From: CAZNPU01 sp964575335
Lineage (GTDB): Bacteria > Planctomycetota > Phycisphaerae > Phycisphaerales > SM1A02
DNA: 64,000 nucleotides
Direction of reading: 5' to 3'
NCBI GenBank assembly: GCA_964575335.1
Contig: CAZNPU010000013.1
Span: 1-64,000, forward strand
Shown here: piece after piece, positions 1-9,010 of the stretch
Position numbering within the stretch: position 1 is the first letter of the stretch
Layout of the letters: each line of letters starts with the position of its first letter
Made by a program: the position numbers and the translations under genes
The notes under the pieces: model-generated
Databases searched by the model: none
What the model saw: only the letters and a program-made list of their open reading frames with translations
Told to the model about the DNA's origin: nothing

Positions 1-1294
1 GCCCGATGCGGTGCCCGCCAACTTCCATGGCGTGCCGATCATCACATCAAACTTCCACACCAGCAGCGCGATGTGCGGCACCTGCCACGATGTGAGCAAC
101 CCGGTCTATACCCGCCAAAGCGACGGCACCTATGCCCTCAACGCTTTTGGCGCAGCTCACCCCACGCTCAATCCGTACGACATGATGCCCGAGCAGCGCA
201 CTTACAGCGAGTGGCGCAACAGTGCGTTTGCCAATGGCGGCGTGCATTTTAGTGATGGACGCTTCGGCGGCGATCATCCGACGGGCGTGATGGAAAGCTG
301 TCAGGATTGCCACATGCCCAAGCGATACGGCGGTGCGTGCAACTTCTGGTTTGAGCCGCCGTTTTTTGCCCGCCCCGATGTGGCTGAGCACAGCTTCGTC
401 GGCGCCAATACATGGGTGCTGGCTGCGGTGCATGAACTCTACGGCACGGCTGATTCCAATTTGACACATGAAAACGTGCAACTGGCCCGATCCCGCACCG
501 AGAACATGCTGCGGGCCGCCTCGGACATGCAGCTGGCGCAAATGGCTGACATGCTCAAGGTGAGGGTAATCAACTACTCCGGCCACAAGCTGCCGACGGG
601 CTATCCCGAAGGCCGCCGCATGTGGCTCAACGTGCAGTTCCTTGATGAGAATGACCAGGTCATCGATGAGCGCGGCGCATATGACTTCAGCACTGCGACG
701 CTCAACACCAGCGACACGAAAGTGTATGAAATGAAGCTGGGCATTGATGAAACGGTTGCGGCTGCGACGGGACTGAACGCTGGCCCCACGTTCCACCTGC
801 TGCTCAACAACGTGGTGCTCAAGGACAATCGCATCCCGCCGATCGGATTCACCAACGACGCTTTTGAAGCTATCCAGGCTGCGCCGGTGAATTACGTCTA
901 TGAAGACGGCCAGTACTGGGATGACACCCTGTACGACATCCCTTACGGCGCAGCGCGAGCCGTGGTGACGCTGTACTATCAGACCACGTCGAAGGAATAC
1001 ATCGAGTTCCTGCGCGACACGAATACCACCAACAATGCAGGTCAGGTCGCCTATGACCTCTGGCTGAGCAAGGGCATGAGCGCTCCGGTCGACATGGACG
1101 TGCAGGTTATCGACTTGAGCGAGCCGCGGCTCGGCGACGTCACCGGCGATGGTGTTGTCGACGTGAACGATCTCTCAGCGGTCATCGGCGCATGGGGGCA
1201 GTGCCCGCCGCCGACGATCTGCACAGCTGACGTCAATGATGACGGTGCGGTCAACGTTGATGACCTGCTGCTGGTCATTGCCAATTGGGGATGA
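1..1294 (+). CDS. Multiheme cytochrome c family protein with dockerin-like tail (5' partial)
   Basis: The reading frame is open to the first base of the window, so the N-terminus lies upstream; the GTG at 11 is probably internal. Two c-type heme sites are visible, CGTCH at about residues 22-26 and CQDCH at 97-101 (counted from the GTG), followed by a long beta-rich region. The last ~55 residues hold two calcium-loop repeats (GDVTGDGVVDVNDL and ADVNDDGAVNVDDL), each followed by an 'AWG' or 'NWG' ending, which is the planctomycete dockerin-like C-terminus. This suggests an exported, periplasmic or surface electron-transfer protein or heme oxidoreductase. More hemes may lie in the missing part. 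The substrate cannot be told from what is visible. Confidence 0.8.
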   Translation, partial: PDAVPANFHGVPIITSNFHTSSAMCGTCHDVSNPVYTRQSDGTYALNAFGAAHPTLNPYDMMPEQRTYSEWRNSAFANGGVHFSDGRFGGDHPTGVMESCQDCHMPKRYGGACNFWFEPPFFARPDVAEHSFVGANTWVLAAVHELYGTADSNLTHENVQLARSRTENMLRAASDMQLAQMADMLKVRVINYSGHKLPTGYPEGRRMWLNVQFLDENDQVIDERGAYDFSTATLNTSDTKVYEMKLGIDETVAAATGLNAGPTFHLLLNNVVLKDNRIPPIGFTNDAFEAIQAAPVNYVYEDGQYWDDTLYDIPYGAARAVVTLYYQTTSKEYIEFLRDTNTTNNAGQVAYDLWLSKGMSAPVDMDVQVIDLSEPRLGDVTGDGVVDVNDLSAVIGAWGQCPPPTICTADVNDDGAVNVDDLLLVIANWG

Positions 1295-1439
1295 CGCACG
1301 GTCGTGTGGCACAGCCTGAGACGCTGGGCGTTCTGCGCCGATAAAGGTTGCTGACTGCAATGGGTTAGCGTTGATTGCGATGCGCAAAGCAGCCTGAGCC
1401 GATGGTCGTGCGCTTGCCTTTGCGGTACGATCCGCTGCC

Positions 1440-2408
1440 ATGTCGACGCCGTCTGCTGCAGCATGGGATCGCCAGCATCTGCTTGGCCTGGAAGGCTTGT
1501 CCAGAGCCGATCTGACGATGCTGTTGGATCGGGCGCAGCGGTATTTGCCCGTCGTCACGGGTCAGTCGCTGGCGCTTGATGAATTAGCTGGCCTGACGAT
1601 CGCCAATCTCTTCTTTGAAGATTCCACGCGCACGCGGTCGAGCTTTGTGCTCGCGGCACGTCGACTGGGTGCGGAAACGCTCGAACTCACCAGCGCCGGC
1701 TCCAGCGTGAACAAGGGCGAATCGCTTGTCGATACCGCGTGCAATCTGCAGGCGATGGGCGTGCATGCGTTTGTCGTTCGCACCAGCGCTTCCGGCGGGC
1801 CGGCCATGATCGCCAAAGCCGTGCGCGTGCCGGTCATCAACGCAGGCGACGGCCGCCACGAGCACCCGACCCAGGGGCTGCTTGATCTGCTGACGCTGCA
1901 GCAGAGGCTCGGCGATGTGCAGGGCAAAACAATTGCGATCGTGGGCGATATCGTGAGCAGCAGGGTGGCGAGGTCGAACATTCATGCGCTCACGACAATG
2001 GGGGCGCATGTTGTGTTGTGCGGTCCTGTGACGCTTGTGCCGAAGGCGATGGAGCGCATTGCAAGTGGACCGGGCACGGTAAGCGTCGTGCATGATCTGG
2101 ATGCGGTGGTGGACGGCGCAGCGGGTGCGGTGGACGCCATCATGATGCTGCGCGTGCAGTTTGAGCGAGCCGGAGGCGGCCCGCCGCTGATCGCAGGCGA
2201 TTACCGCCAGCTTTATGGCTTAAACGCTGAGCGCGCGAAACGACTGCCCGATCACGCGATCGTAATGCACCCCGGACCGATCAACCGCGGCCTGGAGCTT
2301 GACAGCGCTGTGGCTGACGATCCGAAGCGCAGCGTCATCCTGCAGCAGGTGACCAATGGCGTCGCTGTTCGCATGGCTGTATTGGCGACAATGTGCAGGC
2401 AGCAATAA
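1440..2408 (+). CDS. pyrB: Aspartate carbamoyltransferase catalytic subunit
   Basis: Catalyses carbamoyl phosphate + L-aspartate to N-carbamoyl-aspartate, the committed step of de novo pyrimidine synthesis, in the cytoplasm. The 322-residue length is normal for the family. The carbamoyl-phosphate loop STRTR is at residues 62-66, the SVNKGES loop at 89-95, and HPTQ at 142-145; the C-terminal 'MHPGPINRG' motif follows. The ATG at 1440 gives the expected N-terminus. No pyrI-like regulatory subunit, pyrC or pyrR lies next to it, so it appears to be a single-gene unit between the cytochrome gene and the GAF/phosphatase gene. Confidence 0.96.
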   Translation: MSTPSAAAWDRQHLLGLEGLSRADLTMLLDRAQRYLPVVTGQSLALDELAGLTIANLFFEDSTRTRSSFVLAARRLGAETLELTSAGSSVNKGESLVDTACNLQAMGVHAFVVRTSASGGPAMIAKAVRVPVINAGDGRHEHPTQGLLDLLTLQQRLGDVQGKTIAIVGDIVSSRVARSNIHALTTMGAHVVLCGPVTLVPKAMERIASGPGTVSVVHDLDAVVDGAAGAVDAIMMLRVQFERAGGGPPLIAGDYRQLYGLNAERAKRLPDHAIVMHPGPINRGLELDSAVADDPKRSVILQQVTNGVAVRMAVLATMCRQQ

Positions 2409-2494
2409 AAGAAAAGTAAAGCGAAGAAAAAGTAAATTCCATACAGATCGTTGCTGTGCGCTGCCCGTAGAGAGGGGTATTTTCATGGTGCGGT

Positions 2495-3886
2495 TTGCTG
2501 CAACTGGCAATTGACAAGCGCCGCGTTTTCCTCGTGCAGCCCGATACATTGATGCGTTCCTTCAGCCGCGATCAGCCGCTTCGCCACGACGTGCTCAACC
2601 GCCTGCTGGCGGTGGCGCGGCATCTGAGTGCTTCGGCCGCATTGACCGACATTCTGCAGGCGATCATCGACGCCATGCGCGATGTGCTCGAAGCGGATCG
2701 CGCAACTGTTTTTGAGTTTGATCCGCTGCGCAATGAGCTGTTCATTACCGTTGCGCATGGATTGGATGCAGCCGCTGGCGCACGCAGCAGCCGCACGATT
2801 CGCATTCCCGCAACCGTTGGCCTGGCAGGCGAATCCGTTCAGACCAGACGCATCATCAACGTTCCCGACGCTTATCTGGATCCGCGTTTCAATCCCGCGA
2901 TAGATCGGGAAAGCGGATACCGTACGAGATCGATGCTCACAATTCCGCTTGTAGGGCATGATGGTGAACTGGTGGGCGTAGCGCAGGTACTGAACAAACG
3001 AAGCGGCGTTTTTACTCAGGAAGATGAGGAGATCGCTCTGGCGCTCGCGGCTCATGCTGCCGTGGCCATCAAACGCGGCCGGCTGATTGAAGATCGCCTG
3101 ATGCGTCTCAAGCTCGAGCGCGATCTGGAACTGGCGCGTCAGATTCAGCAAAGCAGTTTTCCTGCGTCACTGCCCGTTGTGCCGGGGTTTGAGATTGCAG
3201 CGTGGAACCAGCCGGCTGACCAGACCGGGGGCGACGTGTACGACGTGATCGTGCGCGACGCCGCGTCACCACATCATCGGCTGGTTCTGCTGATGGCAGA
3301 TGCGGCTGGTCATGGCGTGGGGCCGGCACTTTCGGTCACGCAGCTTTGTTCGATGTTGCGCATGGCGGTTCGACTGGGCGTTGAACTGCCGCGCGTCGTC
3401 CAGCAGACAAATCTGCAGTTGTGCGCCGACCTGCCGCCGGGCCGGTTCATTACCGCGTGGATGGGCGAACTCGATCCGCATGCTGCTGTTTTGCACAGCT
3501 TCAGCGCAGGCCAGGCGCCGCTGTTGCATTATCAGGCAGCCAGCAGAACCGTTACCAGCTTCAGCGCCGACACGGTGCCCCTTGGGCTGGTTGATTTTTC
3601 CGATTCAAACATTCAGCCGCACCGCATCATTCTGGAGCAGGGCGATATCTTTGCGGTTGTGTCCGACGGCGTTTTCGAAGCAAGCAATAATGCACAAGAG
3701 CGATTCGGTACGAAGCGGATCGCAGAATGTCTGCACGCGCATCACCATGCAGATGCCGGTGAAATCATGCGCCAGCTTCGGGAAGCGGTGAATCATTTCA
3801 CGCAACATCAGCCCGCGCAGGACGATCAGACCGTGCTCATCATCAAACGCAGCAGCAAAGATATCAGCGCGGAGCGCAGTGTATGA
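2495..3886 (+). CDS. GAF domain-containing PP2C/SpoIIE-type serine phosphatase
   Basis: Probable signalling phosphatase of the RsbU/SpoIIE type, which in known systems dephosphorylates an anti-sigma-factor antagonist. Residues ~35-195 form a GAF sensor domain. A short linker (LARQIQQSSFPASLP) leads into a PP2C-like domain at ~225-455. Metal-binding aspartates sit in GGDVYD (245-250) and MADAAGHG (267-274), and VSDGVFEA lies near the C-terminus. The start is uncertain: the listed frame uses TTG at 2495, while ATG at 2552 removes 19 poorly conserved residues; neither has a convincing ribosome-binding site. No STAS or anti-sigma kinase gene is adjacent, so its partner is unknown. Confidence 0.88.
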   Translation: MLQLAIDKRRVFLVQPDTLMRSFSRDQPLRHDVLNRLLAVARHLSASAALTDILQAIIDAMRDVLEADRATVFEFDPLRNELFITVAHGLDAAAGARSSRTIRIPATVGLAGESVQTRRIINVPDAYLDPRFNPAIDRESGYRTRSMLTIPLVGHDGELVGVAQVLNKRSGVFTQEDEEIALALAAHAAVAIKRGRLIEDRLMRLKLERDLELARQIQQSSFPASLPVVPGFEIAAWNQPADQTGGDVYDVIVRDAASPHHRLVLLMADAAGHGVGPALSVTQLCSMLRMAVRLGVELPRVVQQTNLQLCADLPPGRFITAWMGELDPHAAVLHSFSAGQAPLLHYQAASRTVTSFSADTVPLGLVDFSDSNIQPHRIILEQGDIFAVVSDGVFEASNNAQERFGTKRIAECLHAHHHADAGEIMRQLREAVNHFTQHQPAQDDQTVLIIKRSSKDISAERSV

Positions 3887-3981
3887 GAAAAACCGTCAGG
3901 CGCGCATCTTGCTGCGCCTGCTGTGCATCCGCTTCGCAGTGCGATTGAAGCAGTGTAAGCATCTGTCAAAGGAACATGTTC

Positions 3982-4743
3982 ATGCAGATACTGATTACAG
4001 GCGTCGGCGATGCATTTACCAGGCTTCATTTTGGATCAAGCGCAGTAGTGCGGGCGCCGGAAGGTTGGGTGCTGATCGACTGCCCCGACCTGCCGCATCG
4101 CGCCGTTCATGAAGCTGCAGCAAAGGCGGGGTGGCCGCTGGCTGCTGTTGACATTGACGACATCATCGTCACACACCTGCACGGCGATCATTCCAACGGT
4201 CTCGAATCGCTGGCCTTTGCACGCATGATTCGCCGAAGCCGCGGTGAAAATCGGCCGAAGCTGCGGCTGCACATCAACCGCCAGTCCGCCCGCCGGGTGT
4301 GGGAAAAGCTCGCGCCAGCGATGGACGGCGCATCAACCGGCAACATGCGATCGCTTGACGATTACTTCGAAGTGCATGAACTCGATCCGCAGCGCGAAGC
4401 TCACATTGCAGGGTTGACGGTGCGATGCCGATTCACGCAGCATCCTGTTCCAACCACCGGATTGCTGCTCAGCGACGGCAACGTCACGTTTGGCTGGTCC
4501 AGCGATACGCCTTTTGAGCAGGCGCACATCGAATGGCTCGCGCAGGCGGATCTGATCGTGCATGAAGCCAATGAAGGACCGGCACATACGCCCATTGAAC
4601 GCTTGAACGAACTGTCCGCAGCACTTCGGCGGAAGATGCACCTTATTCACCTGCCCGATGACTTTGACCGCTCGTGCACCGATATTGATCAGCTTTACGA
4701 AGGACAGATCCTGCAACTTCGCGCAGCTGAACCCAAAGAATAA
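3982..4743 (+). CDS. MBL-fold metallo-hydrolase (ribonuclease Z-like)
   Basis: Metallo-beta-lactamase-fold hydrolase of 253 residues. The metal motif HLHGDH is near residues 65-70, with later aspartate and histidine ligands in 'SSDTPFE' and 'IVHEANEG'. This pattern resembles the RNase Z/phosphodiesterase branch of the fold, but the substrate cannot be fixed from sequence. An in-frame ATG lies at 3976, but AAAGGA at 3968-3973 is only two bases from it and eight bases from the ATG at 3982, so I chose 3982. It follows the phosphatase gene by about 95 bases and could be co-transcribed with it. Confidence 0.85.
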   Translation: MQILITGVGDAFTRLHFGSSAVVRAPEGWVLIDCPDLPHRAVHEAAAKAGWPLAAVDIDDIIVTHLHGDHSNGLESLAFARMIRRSRGENRPKLRLHINRQSARRVWEKLAPAMDGASTGNMRSLDDYFEVHELDPQREAHIAGLTVRCRFTQHPVPTTGLLLSDGNVTFGWSSDTPFEQAHIEWLAQADLIVHEANEGPAHTPIERLNELSAALRRKMHLIHLPDDFDRSCTDIDQLYEGQILQLRAAEPKE

Positions 4744-4824
4744 GCGTCTATACTCAGACAGCTCTGTAGCACGCTTTCCGCACACGCCCGCACGCGCTCC
4801 AATTGCGTTCGCACAGCAATAAGA

Positions 4825-6039
4825 ATGGGAAGACTCGATTCCATCATGGTAATGCCGCCCGCCAGCGAGGCGGATCTTTCGCGGCTGCTCGACATATTGT
4901 CGATGACTTTCAACTTTCCGCGCGAATCAGGCGACCGGTACACTGAACTGATCGGCGGCGCGCAGCAATATCGCGCGATTTACTTCGGCGGCGTGCTTGC
5001 GGGCGGGTTATGCATCTTGCCGATGGGGCAGTATTTCGGCGGCAAAAGCGTGCCGATGGCTGGCATTGCCGTGGTGGGCATCTCACCAGAATACCGCAGC
5101 AACGGATTGGCTGGTGAGCTGATGCGCCGCGTGCTCAAGGAGCTGCATGCCCATAGCTGGCCACTCTCGACGCTCTATCCCGCCACCTTGCCGATCTATC
5201 GCCGAGCGGGTTATGAACATGCCGGCGTACGCTGCGAAATCAGCATTCCCACATCGAGCATCGGCATCAAGTCGTGCGAGCTGGAGATTCGACGGATTGT
5301 GCCGGGCGATGATGACGCCATTGTGAAATCGATTTACGACGCGCGTGCCGTCAGCACTTCGGGTGCGCTTGATCGCAACGGCTTCATCTGGTCGCGCGTG
5401 CGCGAACCGCGCGGCGAAACGGCCCAGGGCTTTCTTGTGATCAACCCCGCCACCGGCAAGGCGGAAGGGTACGCCTACTACATTCAAAAAGCAGTGCAGC
5501 CCGCCGGCTACAACTTGCATCTGACCGATCTGGCGGCGCTGACGCCAGCGGCCGGGCGCAGGCTGCTGAGCTTCTTTGCCGATCACCGTTCTCTTGTCAG
5601 AGAGGTGACCTACCACGGCAATATGGATGATCCGTTTCTCAAACTGCTGCCGGAGCGGAGCTACACCGCGCGATTGCTCGAACATTGGATGCTTCGAATT
5701 GTCGATGTAAGCGCGGCGCTTGCAGCACGCGGCTATCCTCGATGCATCAATGCGGAACTGCACCTGGACGTTGAAGATGATGTGCTGTTGTCGAACAACG
5801 GCCGATACGTTCTGACGCTCAATAACGGCGCAGCAACCGTGGAAACTGGCGGACGCGGCGATTTCCGGCTCGACGTGCGCGGATTGGCGGCAATGTACAC
5901 AGGCCACGTTTCGCCCCGTGATCTGCTCGTGATGGGCTTGGCGTCGCCTGCTGCACACGTTGAAAATATTGACGGCATGCTCAGCGACATGGCTGCAGTC
6001 TTCGCGGGCCCGCGCCCGTGGTTGAGCGATATGTTCTAA
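4825..6039 (+). CDS. Eis-like GNAT N-acetyltransferase
   Basis: A 404-residue protein with the layout of the Eis (enhanced intracellular survival) acetyltransferase family: an N-terminal GNAT domain with the acetyl-CoA loop VGISPEYRSNGLAG at residues 84-97, a second degenerate GNAT-like domain, and a C-terminal SCP2/sterol-carrier-like domain from about 300 ('FRLDVRGLAAMYTGHVSP' region). Mycobacterial Eis acetylates aminoglycosides and other amines; the substrate here is unknown. ATG at 4825 is used; ATG at 4846 would shorten it by seven residues. The gene stands alone, convergent with the broken esterase downstream. Confidence 0.85.
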   Translation: MGRLDSIMVMPPASEADLSRLLDILSMTFNFPRESGDRYTELIGGAQQYRAIYFGGVLAGGLCILPMGQYFGGKSVPMAGIAVVGISPEYRSNGLAGELMRRVLKELHAHSWPLSTLYPATLPIYRRAGYEHAGVRCEISIPTSSIGIKSCELEIRRIVPGDDDAIVKSIYDARAVSTSGALDRNGFIWSRVREPRGETAQGFLVINPATGKAEGYAYYIQKAVQPAGYNLHLTDLAALTPAAGRRLLSFFADHRSLVREVTYHGNMDDPFLKLLPERSYTARLLEHWMLRIVDVSAALAARGYPRCINAELHLDVEDDVLLSNNGRYVLTLNNGAATVETGGRGDFRLDVRGLAAMYTGHVSPRDLLVMGLASPAAHVENIDGMLSDMAAVFAGPRPWLSDMF

Positions 6040-6068
6040 CGTGCATGCTGCAGGGCATGTGCGCTCAA

Positions 6069-7695
6069 TCATTCATTCCATGTATCGGTGCGGAACGGCG
6101 CAGCCGGCAACCCGTGGCTGTTTTCAAGATTGCAATCAGGGTTCTTCAGCCAGCCATACCGTACTGCAACGGGTTTTTTGACGTGCTCGCTGGTGACAAC
6201 AACCGTGTTGCCTTTGATCGCAGCATCCGCTGGATGAAACTGCCGATCTTCGCCGGCCAGTTCAAAGCCCTTGAGTGTGCCGGCGCCGCCTCGTATGCGC
6301 AGGCCGCCATCGCTGTTGGCGAAATGCAGCGTGACCGTGCCGTCATCATTCAGCGTCATGCTGTCATAAACCGGGCCTGATACCACGACGTCATCGCGGC
6401 CGTAGGCCAGTCGCATAGCTGCCAGCCCGAGTCGATGGCCGATTGATTGCCGGTCGAGTGTATGCACGTCGGCAGCATCGCCAAGATCAATCGTCACCAC
6501 AACCGCAGCATGAGGTGCAGCCTGGCCTGCCTGCAGCTGCGCTTCACGAATGCGAGCCCATGCGTCATCAGCAGATGATTCAATGCTGCTTTCCGTGGTT
6601 GTGGCCTGGTGCGTGGGGAGTTGCACGATGATGAATGGGAACTCACCGCGCTTCCACGCAGTGCGCCAACTGCGAATGAGTGCAGACAGCAATCGGCGAT
6701 ATTCCTCGGGCCGATCGACGTTGGATTCGCCCTGCTGCCATATGACGCCGCATATCGCCACCTGCGTCAGCGGCGCAATCATGCCGTTGTAAGCGCTGCC
6801 TGCCGTGTTGCGATTGTGCTCGGGATGCACGGGCACGCGCGGACGCGGTGGAAGCGGCGGCCCGTTCGGATCAAGCTCCTTGAGTTTGTTCCGCCACGCG
6901 ATGAGATCCTGCTCGTACTGTTGCACGAGTTGGGGATACGCCTCTGCATAATCGCGTTCGCGCGCGAGTATCAAAGCCAGTTCCGGATCGTTTTCAATTG
7001 CAGCTCGCGGCGTCCATGTTTCAGCGCGTGTGTTGTCCCATGTCACCTGAACCAGACCAATCGGGACATCGAGTTGTTCGTAAAGATAACGGCCGAAGAA
7101 ATACGCAACAGCGGAGAAATCAATTGCAGTCTGAGGCGAACAGACTTGCCAGGCGGCATCGATATCGTCGCGCGCGGTATTGCTGATCGTGGGCCAGACG
7201 TTCAGCAGTCGAATGCGCGGAAAATCGGCTGAAGCGATCGCCTGCTCAGCAGTGGCTGTGCGCCGCATCGACCAGGCCATGCCAGCCTCGCCTGAACAAA
7301 TCCACACGTCTCCGATAAGCACGTTCGAGAGCGTGATGGCGTTTTCCAGACCATGAATTGTCAGCTCATGCGGCCCGCCGGCTGGAAGCGGATCAAGATC
7401 GATGCGCCATCGGCCATTTGCATCGGTAATTGCTGTGTGTTCCTGATCAGCGATGCGCAGGGTAGGTTTCCTCAGGATCAGCCCAGCCCCAAATCGGCGC
7501 CTGAGCGTCCCGCTGCAGCACCATGTGATCGCTGAACAGCTTGGGCAGGCGCACCTTCGCCTGTGCGCAGGGACTGCTGCATGTCATGACCGCGATAAAT
7601 AGCGCAGCGGAGATGGTGGCGCGTGCTGGAAGCATGAAAAAACATGAGGCGCTGGACATCAGGGCTGGAGCATGAGTGTTTCGCATTTGTTCCAT
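6069..7695 (-). pseudogene. Frameshifted sialate O-acetylesterase, nucleophile lost
   Basis: Two minus-strand pieces belong to one gene. The upstream piece (~7695-7447) encodes a signal peptide ending near 'CAQA' and then the family N-terminus 'LPKLFSDHMVLQRDAQAPIWGWADP', split here as LPKLFSDHMVLQRD then AQAPIWGWADP. It runs into a stop. From ~7466 the +1-shifted frame continues 'LRIADQEHTAITDANGRW...' without a break into the main 417-residue body. The join needs one removed or two added bases near 7466-7475. The body keeps GVIWQQGESN and the D-x-H region (DAADVHTLDRQ). However, the usual catalytic block G-Q-S-N-M reads G-E-A-G-M at about 7275-7290, so the serine nucleophile is absent. Decay is likely; a sequencing error could explain only the frameshift. 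Confidence 0.8.
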
Positions 7696-7788
7696 CTCGA
7701 TTGAGCCACACGCTATCACATTCGACCTGGTGGAACCAAGCGCGCAGCGTGGATGCTGAAAGTGCTTAGTGGCGCGGTTGCTGCGCAG

Positions 7789-8676
7789 TTATACGGTTCG
7801 GCCGAGATGGCGGCTGATGGCGCGGATCACGTCCGGCGTCGTGCCGCAGCAGCCTCCAACGATCGTCGCGCCGCTGCTGATCCATCGCCCGGCATAGTCA
7901 GCGTAGATTTCGGGATCGATCGCATCCGTGCAGACCCACTGCCCATCAGGCGTGGCGCGTGCGCTGTTGGCGTAGGCGCACACCTGCACGCCAGGCGGCA
8001 GGAGCAGTCGAAGCAGTTTGACCTGCTGCTCAACCGACGGGGCAGCAACGCAATTGACGCCGACCGCTACAGCGTCGCTGAGCATCGGCAGCAGATCAGC
8101 CAGCGATTCGCCGCTGAGCAAAACGCCGGGCGGGCCGTCGCTCGTCGTGCAGAAGCTGATCATCCAGCGGCCAGGCGCCTGCTGTCTTGCCTGTTCTGCT
8201 GCAGCAAGCGCTTCGGCTGCGTTGTTCTGCGTTTCGATCAGAATGCGATCGACGCCTGCTTCCAGAAGATGCGCGATCATCTCGCCATGCTCTGATGCGC
8301 AAAGAGGCTTCGGCGGAGCCAGCGCAGGCTCATAGCAATCTTCCAGCGGCGCGACCGATCCAAGCACCAGCGCATTGGGATTGCATTGATCGCGAACCGT
8401 GCGGGCGATTTCAACCGCCTGAAATGTAAGTTCCCTTGCGCGATCCTGCAGGCCCGCCTTGGCCAGCGACCGCCGGTGGGTGCGGAACGTGGCGGTGGTG
8501 ATTGCATCCGCGCCAGCCAGCAGGTAATCGCGATGCACTGCTGCCAGCACATCAGGCGCTTCGATCACGGCATGAGCCGACCACAGCGGCAGCGATATGT
8601 CAACGCCTCGCCGGGCAAGCTCCGTGCCGGTGGCGCCATCAAGCAGCAGGATGGAGCGATTTCCGTCAGCCATCAA
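7789..8676 (-). CDS. Homocysteine S-methyltransferase family protein
   Basis: A 295-residue single-domain zinc methyltransferase of the MmuM/BHMT/MetH-N family, which moves a methyl group (from S-methylmethionine, betaine or similar) to homocysteine to give methionine. The N-terminal DGATGTEL is at residues 13-20. The three zinc cysteines are present: NC at 208-209 and GGCCGTTP with C276 and C277. The size fits the MmuM type better than the multi-domain cobalamin MetH. It is a single gene downstream of the unrelated broken esterase. The methyl donor is not predictable here. The metF gene at 54.3 kb serves the same pathway. Confidence 0.9.
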   Translation of the reverse strand: MMADGNRSILLLDGATGTELARRGVDISLPLWSAHAVIEAPDVLAAVHRDYLLAGADAITTATFRTHRRSLAKAGLQDRARELTFQAVEIARTVRDQCNPNALVLGSVAPLEDCYEPALAPPKPLCASEHGEMIAHLLEAGVDRILIETQNNAAEALAAAEQARQQAPGRWMISFCTTSDGPPGVLLSGESLADLLPMLSDAVAVGVNCVAAPSVEQQVKLLRLLLPPGVQVCAYANSARATPDGQWVCTDAIDPEIYADYAGRWISSGATIVGGCCGTTPDVIRAISRHLGRTV

Positions 8677-8734
8677 GCCAAAGCATACATACTGGCGTTG
8701 TCAGTGCACGCTGTGGTGAGTCATTCCTGGCTCA

Positions 8735-8917
8735 ATTTACCGCGGAGAATGCGGAGGAGGCAGAGAGGGGAGACAAGGTGCAGGGGTGATGGAGCGACAT
8801 ACATACGAAGCAGATCACCTTGTCACCCTTTCACCTTGTCAAGGATTGAATGGCTAGCCAGCCATCTGGATCGAACCCTCACCCATCTCCGCGCTCTCCG
8901 CGTACTCCGCGGTAAAT
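8735..8917 (+). repeat. Short inverted-repeat element, copy 1
   Basis: A 183-base non-coding element bounded by perfect 13-base terminal inverted repeats (ATTTACCGCGGAG and CTCCGCGGTAAAT), with further CGCGGAG-type subrepeats just inside each end. The interior holds purine-rich GAGACAAGG text and two copies of TCACCTTGTCA. It is homologous, in the opposite orientation, to the copy at 11605-11816. It carries no open frame worth calling. It fills most of the 334-base gap between the methyltransferase and the metallophosphoesterase. Confidence 0.8.
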
Positions 8918-9010
8918 CATCCTCAGCCAATTGGGCTGGAACAAAACGTACGGCAGATAAGGCGATCGCTGCTCGCTGAGGGGCTTTCCGGCTTCTGCTG
9001 GCTGGTGGTT

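Noticed and set aside
5083..6072. A 329-codon open frame antisense to the Eis-like acetyltransferase
   Set aside because: The composition is typical of a reverse-complement shadow, and the sense gene has clear GNAT motifs.
8870..8885. GGATCGAACCC, resembling a tRNA T-arm
   Set aside because: It is part of the repeated element; no acceptor stem, anticodon arm or CCA end is present nearby.
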